Shown piece after piece: positions 40,833-49,080 of a stretch of 64,000 bases of DNA; positions within the stretch are counted from its first letter, which is position 1, and every line of letters starts with the position of its first letter. Position numbers and translations under genes: made by a program. Location: assembly GCF_001866665.1 (NCBI RefSeq), contig NZ_MLYO01000025.1:124001-188000 (forward strand), given 5' to 3'. The notes under the pieces are model-generated. The model ran no database searches, was not told the origin of the DNA, and worked only from the letters and a program-made list of their open reading frames with translations. The DNA comes from Streptomyces monashensis (lineage in GTDB: Bacteria; Actinomycetota; Actinomycetes; Streptomycetales; Streptomycetaceae).

Positions 40833-43571
40833 ATGGTGCGACTGTCCGGCCGAAACTCGACGCGGCCGCCCCGCGCGTCCGGACGCCCGGACGCACCGCA
40901 GGGCCCCGCGCCGGACGCCCCGGGCGGCGACGGCGCCGGGACGGGCAAGCTGCGCGCGGCGGTGACCGGTCGCAGCGTCGCCGGGCAGGTCTTCCTCCTC
41001 CAGGTCGTGATCGTGCTGCTGCTGGTCGTCGCGGCCGTGGTGGCGCAGGTGCTCCAGGTACGCCGCGACAGCGACACGGAGGCCGGCAACCGCTCGCTCG
41101 CGGTCGCGGAGACGTTCGCCAACGCACCGGGCACGGCGGCCGCGCTGCGCACCCCGGATCCGACGAAGCTCCTCCAGCCGAAGGCCGAGGCCGTACGCAA
41201 GGCGACCGGCGTCGACTTCGTCGTCGTGATGAACACCGACGGCATCCGCTACACGCACCCCAAGCCGGACCGCATCGGCAAGAAGTTCGTCGGCACCATC
41301 GCCCCGGCGGTGGCCGGGGGCATCGTCACCGAGCACGTCAACGGCACGATAGGGCCACTGGTGCAGGTCGTCGTGCCGGTGAAGGACTCCGCCGGCACGG
41401 TGGTGGGCCTGGTCTCGGCTGGCATCACCACGGCGCACGTCGGCGGGACCGCCGACCAGCAACTGCCCCTGCTGCTCTGGGCGGCAGCGGCGGCGCTCGC
41501 GCTCGCGACCGGCGGCACGGCCCTGGTCAGCAGACGGCTGCTGCGCCAGACGCACGGCCTCGGCCCGCACGAGATGACCCGGATGTACGAGCACCACGAC
41601 GCGGTGCTGCACGCGGTCCGCGAGGGCGTGCTCATCGTCGGCGACGACGCCCGGCTGCTGCTCGCCAACGACGAGGCGCACCGGCTGCTGGGCCTGCCGG
41701 AGGACGCCGAGCGGCGCAGCGTGCTGGAGCTGGGCCTGGACGACGAGACGGCGGCCCTGCTGGCCTCGGGCCGGGTGGCGACGGACGAGGTGCACCTGGT
41801 CAAGGACCGGCTGCTGGCGATCAACCAGCGCCCCACCGATCTGCGCGGCGGCCCGGCGGGCAGCGTGACCACGCTGCGCGACTCGACGGAGCTGCGGGCC
41901 CTGTCGGGCCGGGCGGAGGTGGCACGCGAGCGGCTGAACATGCTGTACGACGCCGGTGTGGGCATCGGCACCAGCCTGGACGTGACCCGCACCGCGGCGG
42001 AGCTGGCCGAGCTAGCGGTGCCCCGGTTCGCGGACTTCGCGACGGTGGACCTGTTCGACGCGGTGCTGCACGGGGAGGAGCCGCGGCCCGGCACCGCGCT
42101 GCGCCGCGCGGCCGGCGCCGGGGTGCGCGACGGCTCCCCGCTGTACCCGGTGGGCGAGCACATCAGGTTCGTCGCCACCTCGCCGCAGGCGCGCAGTCTG
42201 ACCACCGGGCAGTCGGTCGTGGTGCCCCGGCTGCGCGAGGCTCCGGGCTGGCGGGCCCAGCATCCGGAGCGCACCGACCAGGTGCTGGAGTTCGGCATCC
42301 ATTCGATGATCACCGTGCCGCTCAGGGCGGGCAGTCTGGTGCTGGGGGTGGCGAACTTCTGGCGCTCGGAGAAGCCGGAGCCGTTCGACTCGGAGGAGCT
42401 GGCGCTCGCCGAGGAGCTGGTCGCGCGGGCGGCGGTGTCGATCGACAACGCCCGCCGGTACACCCGCGAGCACAGCATGGCGGTGACGCTGCAGCGCAGT
42501 CTGCTGCCGCGCACGCTGCCCGAGCAGGGCGCGCTGGACATCGCGTACCGCTATCTGCCGGCGCAGTCCGGGGTGGGCGGCGACTGGTTCGACGTGCTGC
42601 CGCTGTCCGGTGCCCGGGTGGCGCTGGTGGTGGGCGACGTGGTGGGACACGGGCTGCACGCGGCGGCCACCATGGGCCGTCTGCGCACGGCGGTGCACAA
42701 CTTCTCGTCGCTGGATCTGCCGCCGGACGAACTCCTCGGTCTGCTGGACGAGCTGGTGGGCCGGATCGACCAGGACGAGACCTCCGCCGACGGCTCGGCG
42801 GCGATCACGGGCGCGACCTGTCTGTACGCCGTCTACGACCCGGTCTCCCGGCACTGCACCCTGGCCCGGGCCGGTCATCCGCCGCCCGCGGTGGTGCACC
42901 CGGACGGCAGGGTGGAGTTCCCGGAGGTGCCGGCGGGTCCGCCGCTGGGCCTGGGCGGGCTGCCGTTCGAGACGGCCGAGCTGGAGCTGGCCGAGGACAG
43001 CCGGCTGGTGCTCTACACGGACGGGCTGGTGGAGGACCGGGACCGGGACATCGACGAGGGTCTGGAGCTGCTGCGCGACGCCCTGGGCCGGACGCCGGAC
43101 GCCTCCCCGGAGGAGACCTGCCGGACGGTCCTGGACCGGCTGCCGGCCCGGCCGAGCGACGACGTCGCACTGATCGTCGCCCGCACCCGGGTGCTGGGCG
43201 CCGACCGGGTCGCCGAGTGGCAGGTGCCCGCGGACCCCGCGGCGGTGTCCGAGGTGCGGGCCTCGGTGACGCGGACGCTGACCGAGTGGGGCCTGGAGGA
43301 GCTGGACTTCACGACGGAGCTGATCCTGAGCGAGCTGGTCACCAACGCCATCCGGTACGGCCGCGCCCCGATCGGGGTACGGCTGCTGCGCGAGCGCACG
43401 CTGATCTGCGAGGTCTCCGACGCCAGCACGACCTCGCCGCATCTGCGGTACGCGGCCAGCACGGACGAGGGCGGCCGGGGGCTGTTCCTGGTCGCGCAGA
43501 TCGCCGAGCGCTGGGGCACCCGGTACATCCCCAACGGCAAGATCATCTGGGCGGAGCAGCCGCTGCCGTGA
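40833..43571 (+). CDS. Transmembrane sensor with PAS, GAF, SpoIIE phosphatase and RsbW-like ATPase domains
   Basis: A 912-aa protein from ATG 40833 (an upstream in-frame ATG at 40785 is also possible). It has a transmembrane helix near 50-75, an extracytoplasmic CitA/DcuS-like sensor domain (about 80-205; FVVVMNTDGIRYTHPKPDRIGKKF), a second helix (about 210-230), PAS (about 260-345), GAF (about 395-550), SpoIIE phosphatase (about 570-780; VGGDWFDVL, VGDVVGHGLHAA, RAGHPPPAV, LYTDGLVEDRD) and a C-terminal HATPase_c kinase domain (about 795-912; ELILSELVTNAIRYG, DEGGRGLFLV). It combines both activities of a sigma-control switch in one chain. Confidence 0.94.
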   Translation: MVRLSGRNSTRPPRASGRPDAPQGPAPDAPGGDGAGTGKLRAAVTGRSVAGQVFLLQVVIVLLLVVAAVVAQVLQVRRDSDTEAGNRSLAVAETFANAPGTAAALRTPDPTKLLQPKAEAVRKATGVDFVVVMNTDGIRYTHPKPDRIGKKFVGTIAPAVAGGIVTEHVNGTIGPLVQVVVPVKDSAGTVVGLVSAGITTAHVGGTADQQLPLLLWAAAAALALATGGTALVSRRLLRQTHGLGPHEMTRMYEHHDAVLHAVREGVLIVGDDARLLLANDEAHRLLGLPEDAERRSVLELGLDDETAALLASGRVATDEVHLVKDRLLAINQRPTDLRGGPAGSVTTLRDSTELRALSGRAEVARERLNMLYDAGVGIGTSLDVTRTAAELAELAVPRFADFATVDLFDAVLHGEEPRPGTALRRAAGAGVRDGSPLYPVGEHIRFVATSPQARSLTTGQSVVVPRLREAPGWRAQHPERTDQVLEFGIHSMITVPLRAGSLVLGVANFWRSEKPEPFDSEELALAEELVARAAVSIDNARRYTREHSMAVTLQRSLLPRTLPEQGALDIAYRYLPAQSGVGGDWFDVLPLSGARVALVVGDVVGHGLHAAATMGRLRTAVHNFSSLDLPPDELLGLLDELVGRIDQDETSADGSAAITGATCLYAVYDPVSRHCTLARAGHPPPAVVHPDGRVEFPEVPAGPPLGLGGLPFETAELELAEDSRLVLYTDGLVEDRDRDIDEGLELLRDALGRTPDASPEETCRTVLDRLPARPSDDVALIVARTRVLGADRVAEWQVPADPAAVSEVRASVTRTLTEWGLEELDFTTELILSELVTNAIRYGRAPIGVRLLRERTLICEVSDASTTSPHLRYAASTDEGGRGLFLVAQIAERWGTRYIPNGKIIWAEQPLP

Positions 43572-44116
43572 CGGCCGCGGGAGGGGGCCGGGTGCGCCGC
43601 GGCAGTTGCGGGCGGCCGGTGCGGAGCAGCCGCTCGGGTGGCTCTGGTGGTAGGGCGGGCCACGACCGCCGTCGCGAGGCGGTGCGCGAACTCTCCCGGT
43701 ACGAAGGACCGTTGGCGGACCGGCCGGACCGCTGTCCGCCGGTGTTCCGCGCGGTCCTGGCCGTCTGTTGCGGCTGCGCGCCCGGCCGGCGGCCACGCAG
43801 CTGCGGCCGCGCTCGGTGTCGCCGCCGGGCCGGGACTCGCGGATCCTTGGCCTGACCGCGGCCGGGATGCCGGGCCCGCCGGCCGAGCCGTTCGCGCCCG
43901 GCCGCTCGGACACCGTGGTCGTGGCCTACGACCTCGACGGGCCGGCCGCGCACGACGGCGGCGGGACGCCGATGTCCCCGACGGCGAGGCGGAGTTCACC
44001 GCGCTCCCCGCGGCCGTGCGGGAGAGCCGGCTGCGCGGCGACCGGCCCGGGTGGCCTGCGCGGGGCCGGTCACCGGCTCCGGGTTCGACCGAGCGCGGGC
44101 GGCCGGCGCGGGCCGG
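43572..44116. other. 545-bp region without a convincing gene, possibly decayed coding sequence
   Basis: No frame combines a start signal, normal codon bias and a recognisable domain. One plus-strand frame has the patch RSDTVVVAYDLDGPAAHDGG and another DVPDGEAEFTALPAAVRESR, which could be parts of one gene broken by a frameshift near 43965. I cannot name it. Confidence 0.35.
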
Positions 44117-45970
44117 TCAGCCGAGGGCGCGGTCGAGGTTGAAGGCGGCGCTGATCAGGGCGAGGTGGGTGAACGCCTGTGGGAAGTTGCCCTGTTGCTC
44201 GCCGGTGCGGCCGATCTCCTCGGCGTACAGGCCGAGATGGTTGGCGTAGGTGAGCATCTTCTCGAACGCCAGCCGGGCCTCGTCGAGCCGGCCGGCCCGG
44301 ACCAGGGCCTCGACGTACCAGAACGAGCAGATGGAGAACGTGCCCTCGTCGCCGCGCAGCCCGTCGGGGCTGGACTGCGGGTCGTAGCGGTAGACGAGGG
44401 AGTCGGAGACCAGGTCGTCGCCGAGGGCGTCCAGGGTGGACAGCCACTTGGGGTCGGTGGGGGCGACGAACTTGGCGAGCGGCATCATCAGCAGCGAGGC
44501 GTCGAGCACATCGCCGCCCTCGTACTGCACGAAGGCGCCGCGCCGCTGCGACCAGCCGCACTCCATGATCCGCCGGTAGACGGCGTCGCGGGCCTGCCCC
44601 CAGCGGACCAGGTCGGCGGGCAGGCCGCGGCGGCGGGCGAGGCGCATGGCCCGCTCGATGGCGACCCAGCACATCAGCCTCGAGTACGTGAAGTTCTTGC
44701 GGCCGCCACGCGTCTCCCACACGCCCTCGTCGGGCTGGTCCCAGTGCGCGCAGACCCAGTCGACCAGGTGGCACACGTCGTCCCACTGGGAGCTGGAGAT
44801 CGGCTGGGCCCACTTGTCGTAGAGGTAGATCGAGTCGATCAGGGCGCCGTATATGTCCAGCTGGAGCTGGTCGGCGGCGGCGTTGCCGATCCGGACCGGC
44901 GCGGAGCCGAGGTGTCCCTCCAGGTGGGGCAGCTCGCGTTCGGGCAGCTCGGTGCGGCCGTCGATGCCGTACATGATCTGGAGCGGTGCGGAGTCGTCGC
45001 CGCTGTCGCCGGGGCTGACGTGGGTGGTGAGGAAGCGCATGAACGCCTCGGCCTCGCCGCTGAAGCCGAGCCTGAGCAGCGCGTAGACGGCGAAGGCGGC
45101 GTCGCGCACCCACACGTACCGGTAGTCCCAGTTGCGCTCGCCGCCGAGCTGTTCGGGCAGGCTGGTGGTGGGCGCGGCGACGATGGCGCCGGTGGGGGCG
45201 TAGGTGAGCAGCTTCAGGGTCAGGGCGGAGCGGTGCACCATCTCGCGCCAGCGGCCCCGGTAGCGGGACTGGTGCAGCCAGCGCCGCCAGTAGGCGACCG
45301 TGGCGTTGAACTCGTGCTCGGCCTCGGCGCGGGCGCAGCCGCGGGGGGTCACGGTGCCGCCGAACTGGTCGAGGGCGAACACGGCACTCTCGCCCTCGGC
45401 GAGCTTGAAGTCGGCGCGGGCGTCGCGGCCGTCGCACTCCAGGGTGACGGTGGAGGTCAGGGCCAGGGCCTGCACGGCGGACTCGAAGACCACGGTGCCG
45501 CCGTCGACGCTGCTCAGGGTGTGCGGGGCGGCGCCGTAGTCGAAGCGCGGCGCGATCTGTGCCCGGAAGGGGACGGTGCCGCGGACGCAGACCACGCGCC
45601 GGATCAGCCGGTGCCGGCCCGCCTCGCCGGGGCAGGCCGTGCCGTCGCAGGTGACCGGCATGAAGTCCTGCACCTCGCCGACGCCGTCCTCAGTGAAGAA
45701 CCGGGTGATCAGGACGTTGGTGTCGGGGAAGTAGAACTGCTTGGTGCGCGCGGGCACGGCGGCGGCCAGTTCGAAGGAGCCGCCGCGCTCGGCGTCGAGG
45801 ACGGCCGCGAAGACGCTGGGGGCGTCGAAGGACGGGGAGCAGTACCAGTCGATCGTGCCGTTGGTGCCGACCAGGGCCACACTGCGCAGGTCCCCGATGA
45901 GCCCGTGCTCGGCGATGGGCAGATAGCGGGGCCCGGGGCGGGCGTCCTCGGTGAACGGGGTCTGGGCCAT
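44117..45970 (-). CDS. GH15-family glucoamylase/trehalase-like hydrolase
   Basis: A 617-aa cytoplasmic protein with the full GH15 layout. The N-terminal beta-sandwich is YLPIAEHGLIGDLRSVALVG and GTIDWYCSPSFDAPSVFA. The (alpha/alpha)6 barrel has RNWDYRYVWVRDAAF, DEGVWETRGG with a catalytic Glu, and EEIGRTGEQQGNFPQAFTHL with the second Glu. The length and motifs match the bacterial GH15 trehalases (as in mycobacteria) and related glucoamylases. It should release glucose from trehalose or short alpha-glucans inside the cell. ATG 45970; transcribed alone. Confidence 0.92.
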   Translation of the reverse strand: MAQTPFTEDARPGPRYLPIAEHGLIGDLRSVALVGTNGTIDWYCSPSFDAPSVFAAVLDAERGGSFELAAAVPARTKQFYFPDTNVLITRFFTEDGVGEVQDFMPVTCDGTACPGEAGRHRLIRRVVCVRGTVPFRAQIAPRFDYGAAPHTLSSVDGGTVVFESAVQALALTSTVTLECDGRDARADFKLAEGESAVFALDQFGGTVTPRGCARAEAEHEFNATVAYWRRWLHQSRYRGRWREMVHRSALTLKLLTYAPTGAIVAAPTTSLPEQLGGERNWDYRYVWVRDAAFAVYALLRLGFSGEAEAFMRFLTTHVSPGDSGDDSAPLQIMYGIDGRTELPERELPHLEGHLGSAPVRIGNAAADQLQLDIYGALIDSIYLYDKWAQPISSSQWDDVCHLVDWVCAHWDQPDEGVWETRGGRKNFTYSRLMCWVAIERAMRLARRRGLPADLVRWGQARDAVYRRIMECGWSQRRGAFVQYEGGDVLDASLLMMPLAKFVAPTDPKWLSTLDALGDDLVSDSLVYRYDPQSSPDGLRGDEGTFSICSFWYVEALVRAGRLDEARLAFEKMLTYANHLGLYAEEIGRTGEQQGNFPQAFTHLALISAAFNLDRALG

Positions 45971-46123
45971 CGGTGGCCTCCCGGCGTACGGTGCGAGATG
46001 TCTTCCAGCTTAGGAGCGTGTGCGCTCCGGTGGCGTGGGAAGGCGCCGCGGGCAATGGTGAGAGTGTGCCCCGTTCGGCGGCACCGGCACGGATGCGGTC
46101 ATCCGGACCGAGGAGGAGGCATC

Positions 46124-46327
46124 ATGTCGACCAGCACACCCGACGAGTCCCGGTCGTCCGGCGACCACTGCACCCCGGACGCCCTGCTGCACACCGCTCC
46201 CTCCCGGGATGTCACCCCGGAGGACTTCGTGATGGCGGCGGGCAGGGACGTCACTCCGAAGAACCTCGACTGGGCCCGTCGCAAGATGGCGACGGACCCG
46301 ACGGCCGTCGAGAGGCTGCTGCCGTAA
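46124..46327 (+). CDS. Small unknown protein (67 aa) with duplicated DVTPE motif
   Basis: ATG 46124 follows the near-ideal GAGGAGGAGG. The 67-aa product is hydrophilic and contains SRDVTPEDFVMAAGRDVTPKN: a tandem motif R-D-V-T-P-E/K-x-F/L 15 residues apart. No signal or membrane segment. Similar small acidic proteins occur next to GH15 or metabolic genes in actinomycetes, but I know no function. The terminator follows 20 bp later. Confidence 0.68.
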   Translation: MSTSTPDESRSSGDHCTPDALLHTAPSRDVTPEDFVMAAGRDVTPKNLDWARRKMATDPTAVERLLP

Positions 46328-46347
46328 GGCGTCCGGGGAGCCGGAAA

Positions 46348-46390
46348 CAGGGGCGCGGGGCCGTGTGCGGCACACGGCCCCGCGCCCCTG
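46348..46390. terminator. Strong bidirectional terminator
   Basis: A perfect 20-bp stem (46348-46367 with 46371-46390, loop cgg) lies between the 67-aa gene and the convergent NiCoT gene. Confidence 0.88.
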
Positions 46391-46411
46391 GCTCGCGCCG
46401 GTCCCGGCGGG

Positions 46412-47563
46412 TCAGTCCGCCGACTGTTCGGCCAGGCCCGCCGTCCACTTCTCCTCGATGCGGCCCGCCTTCCAGATCAGCAGGGCGACGGCCCAGGTGG
46501 CGAAGAACAGGCCGACGATGACGAAGCCGACGGTGTTGAGGTCGAGGCCGGAGATCCAGTCCCAGAAGGCGCCGTGCAGGTCCATCTTGTCGGCGAGGAG
46601 GCCGAGGAGTTCGACGGTGCCGATGATCAGGGCGACGGCGACGGACAGGCCGGTGATGGTGAGGTTGTAGTAGACCTTGCGGACCGGCTTGGAGAAGGCC
46701 CACTCGTAGGCGAAGTTCATGAACGAGCCGTCGATGGTGTCCAGCAACGACATGCCCGCGGCGAACAGGACCGGCAGGGTGAGGATGGCGTACCAGGGCA
46801 GGCCGGAGGCGGCACCGGAGCCGGCGAGGACCAGCAGGGCGATCTCGGTGGCGGTGTCGAAGCCGAGGCCGAAGAGCAGGCCCAGCGGGTACATCTGCCA
46901 CGGCTTGCGGATGGTGCCGGTGACGCGGCCGAGCAGGCGGTTCATGAAGCCGCGGTTGTTGAGCTGGGTCTCCAGGGCGGCCTCGTCGTAGTGGCCCGAG
47001 CGCATCCTGCGGAACACCTTCCAGATGCCGGCCAGGATGACGAGGTTGATGCCGGCGATGAGGTAGAGGAAGGTGCCGGAGACCGTCGTGCCGATCAGGC
47101 CGGTGACCTCGTGCAGGTGTGAGTTGTCGTCGCGGACCGGGCCGGCCAGGGTCTTCAGGCCGAGCGAGAGCAGCAGGGAGAGGCCGAAGACGATGCTGGA
47201 GTGGCCGAGGGAGAACCAGAAGCCGACGGAGAGCGGGCGCTGTCCCTCGCCCATGAGCTTGCGGGTGGTGTTGTCGATCGCCGCGATGTGGTCGGCGTCG
47301 AAGGCGTGCCGCATGCCGAGCGTGTAGGCGGTGATGCCGATGCCGATGCCGAAGGACTCCTTGCCCACGCTGAAGTGCTGCGGCGCGATGATCCCGACGA
47401 GCGTGCCCCAGCCGATGACGTGCAGCGCGAGCACGAAGCCGGTCATCCCGCCGACCCTGATCCATTCCTGCCGCGTCATGGAGCCGCGGACGCGGTGCCA
47501 GAGCGACGGCCTGCCGTCGGCCTGGGCGGGGAGGGACGGAGCTGAACCAGGGGCGGCCGTCAT
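46412..47563 (-). CDS. NiCoT-family nickel/cobalt permease (HoxN/NixA type)
   Basis: A 383-aa membrane protein with about eight helices. The family signatures are present: RHAFDADHIAAIDN (helix II, metal selectivity), LGHSSIVFG and LGFDTATEIALL, plus GMSLLDTIDGSFM. It imports Ni2+ or Co2+ for hydrogenase, urease, Ni-superoxide dismutase or cobalamin. ATG 47563 follows GAAGGA. There is no cobalamin-riboswitch-like leader; a short dyad upstream resembles nickel-regulator sites. Confidence 0.93.
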   Translation of the reverse strand: MTAAPGSAPSLPAQADGRPSLWHRVRGSMTRQEWIRVGGMTGFVLALHVIGWGTLVGIIAPQHFSVGKESFGIGIGITAYTLGMRHAFDADHIAAIDNTTRKLMGEGQRPLSVGFWFSLGHSSIVFGLSLLLSLGLKTLAGPVRDDNSHLHEVTGLIGTTVSGTFLYLIAGINLVILAGIWKVFRRMRSGHYDEAALETQLNNRGFMNRLLGRVTGTIRKPWQMYPLGLLFGLGFDTATEIALLVLAGSGAASGLPWYAILTLPVLFAAGMSLLDTIDGSFMNFAYEWAFSKPVRKVYYNLTITGLSVAVALIIGTVELLGLLADKMDLHGAFWDWISGLDLNTVGFVIVGLFFATWAVALLIWKAGRIEEKWTAGLAEQSAD

Positions 47564-47631
47564 CGGGAGGGTGTGTCCTTCGGTCGTACGGGTACGGCTG
47601 CACCGCGCAGCCTTGTGCCATCCTCTCCTAC

Positions 47632-47650
47632 TTGCAACTCATGTGCAGTA
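47632..47650 (-). promoter_or_regulatory. Nur-like dyad upstream of the NiCoT gene
   Basis: TTGCAA (47632-47637) and TGCAGTAA (from 47643) form an imperfect TTGCA/TGCAA-type dyad about 70 bp before the transporter start. Fur-family nickel regulator (Nur) sites have TGCA-containing halves. The match is short, so this is tentative. Confidence 0.3.
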
Positions 47651-47748
47651 AAGGGGGCGGCAGGCCTTTCCCATGGAAAAGGAAAAGAAACGGGAAAGAC
47701 CTGCCTCTGAGCTGCAGAAACGGTTGACCGGAGGGAGCGCGCGGAGGC

Positions 47749-49080
47749 TCAGGCGGAGAACATGCCCCGGCCGAGCCAGTCCTTCGCGTCCCGCACGCCG
47801 GGCAGGGCGAAGAAGTAGCCGCCGCCGGTCGGGGAGATGTAGTCGACGAGGGGCTCGTCGATCAGCCGGGTCTGCACGGCCTCGAACTGGCGCTTGACGT
47901 CCTGGTTGTAGCAGGCGAAGACCAGGCCCATGTCGAGGTTGCCGACGTTGTCCACGCCCCGGTCGTAGTTGAAGCCGCGGCGCAGGATGCGGGAGCTGTC
48001 GCTCTGCGCGGTGCGCGGGTTGGCGAGCCGGATGTGGGCGTCCAGCGGGATCGCGTTGCCCTTCGGGTCCTTGGCGTACTGGGGGATGTCGGTCTCCTGG
48101 GCGCCGTCGAGCGGGGCGCCGGTGTCCTTGCGGCGGCCGAACATCTTCTCCTGCTCGCTGAGCGAGACCCGGTCCCAGAACTCGACCAGCATCCGGATGA
48201 TCCGGATCACCTGGTAGCTGCCGCCGGTGGCCCAGGCGGGCTCGCCCTGGCCGGCGCCGACCCAGATCAGCCGGTCGGTCTCACGGGCGGAGGTGACGTC
48301 CGGGTTGGCTATGCCGTCCTTGAAGCCGAGCAGGTTGCGCTGGGCGCCGGTGGGGCGCGGGGCGTTCTGGAAGCCGTCGATGCGCCACTTGATCTGCATG
48401 GCGCCACGGGTGTGCCGGGCGATGTCGCGCAGCGCGTGCAGCACGGTGTCGGTGCTCTGGGCGCAGATCTGGAGCGACAGGTCGCCGTGGCACTCGGCCG
48501 CGTTCAGGTTGTCGTTGGGGAAGGTCCGCATCGGGGTGAGCCGGGCGGGCCTGGCCTTGGCGAGGCCGTAGCGGTCGTCGAAGAGGGAGGCGCCGACGCC
48601 GACGGTGACCGTGAGGGCGTCGGAGGGGACCTCGGGGCCGAGGATGCCGTTGTCCGAGGGCGGCGCGCCGACGCCGAGGTCGGCCGGGGCGCCGCCGGCG
48701 GTGAGGAAGCGGGCCCGCTCGGTGATGGTCTTCAGCAGGTCGGTCAGGCCCGCCCGGTCGTCGGCGATGACGTCCAGGGAGACGAAGGTGGCCGCGGCCG
48801 GCGCGGGGGTGAGGATGCCGGCCTGGTGGGCGCCGTGGAAGGGGACCTCGGCACCGCCGTCGGGGTGGGAGGTCTGCGCCTCGGCGGTGCCGCCGCTCTC
48901 GCCGAGTGCGAAGCCGCCGCCGGCCAGCACCGCTCCGGCGGCACCGGCGCCCAGCGCCGTGCGCACGAAGGAGCGGCGGGCGGGGCCGACGGGGCAGGTC
49001 GGCTGGTCGGCGGTGGACATCGGCGGGGTCCCTTCGGGGTGCGGGTGCGCGGACGGCATCGGGCAGGCGTGGTCGGTCAT
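47749..49080 (-). CDS. efeB: EfeB-type Tat-exported DyP haem peroxidase
   Basis: A 443-aa protein. RRSFVRTALGAGAAGAVLAGG is a twin-arginine signal, so it folds with haem before export. The DyP domain shows GFKDGIANP (the GxxDG motif with catalytic Asp) and the distal Arg plus proximal His region. EfeB oxidises Fe2+ or removes haem iron at the membrane for EfeU. ATG 49080 overlaps the EfeUO stop (TGATG). ATG 49020 with GAAGGGA upstream is an alternative and would leave a more typical Tat n-region. Second gene of the iron operon. Confidence 0.93.
   Translation of the reverse strand: MTDHACPMPSAHPHPEGTPPMSTADQPTCPVGPARRSFVRTALGAGAAGAVLAGGGFALGESGGTAEAQTSHPDGGAEVPFHGAHQAGILTPAPAAATFVSLDVIADDRAGLTDLLKTITERARFLTAGGAPADLGVGAPPSDNGILGPEVPSDALTVTVGVGASLFDDRYGLAKARPARLTPMRTFPNDNLNAAECHGDLSLQICAQSTDTVLHALRDIARHTRGAMQIKWRIDGFQNAPRPTGAQRNLLGFKDGIANPDVTSARETDRLIWVGAGQGEPAWATGGSYQVIRIIRMLVEFWDRVSLSEQEKMFGRRKDTGAPLDGAQETDIPQYAKDPKGNAIPLDAHIRLANPRTAQSDSSRILRRGFNYDRGVDNVGNLDMGLVFACYNQDVKRQFEAVQTRLIDEPLVDYISPTGGGYFFALPGVRDAKDWLGRGMFSA

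Noticed and set aside
47564..47748. Cobalamin riboswitch before the NiCoT gene
   Set aside because: The upstream space is only about 185 bp including the efeB end, and I see no B12-box-like sequence.
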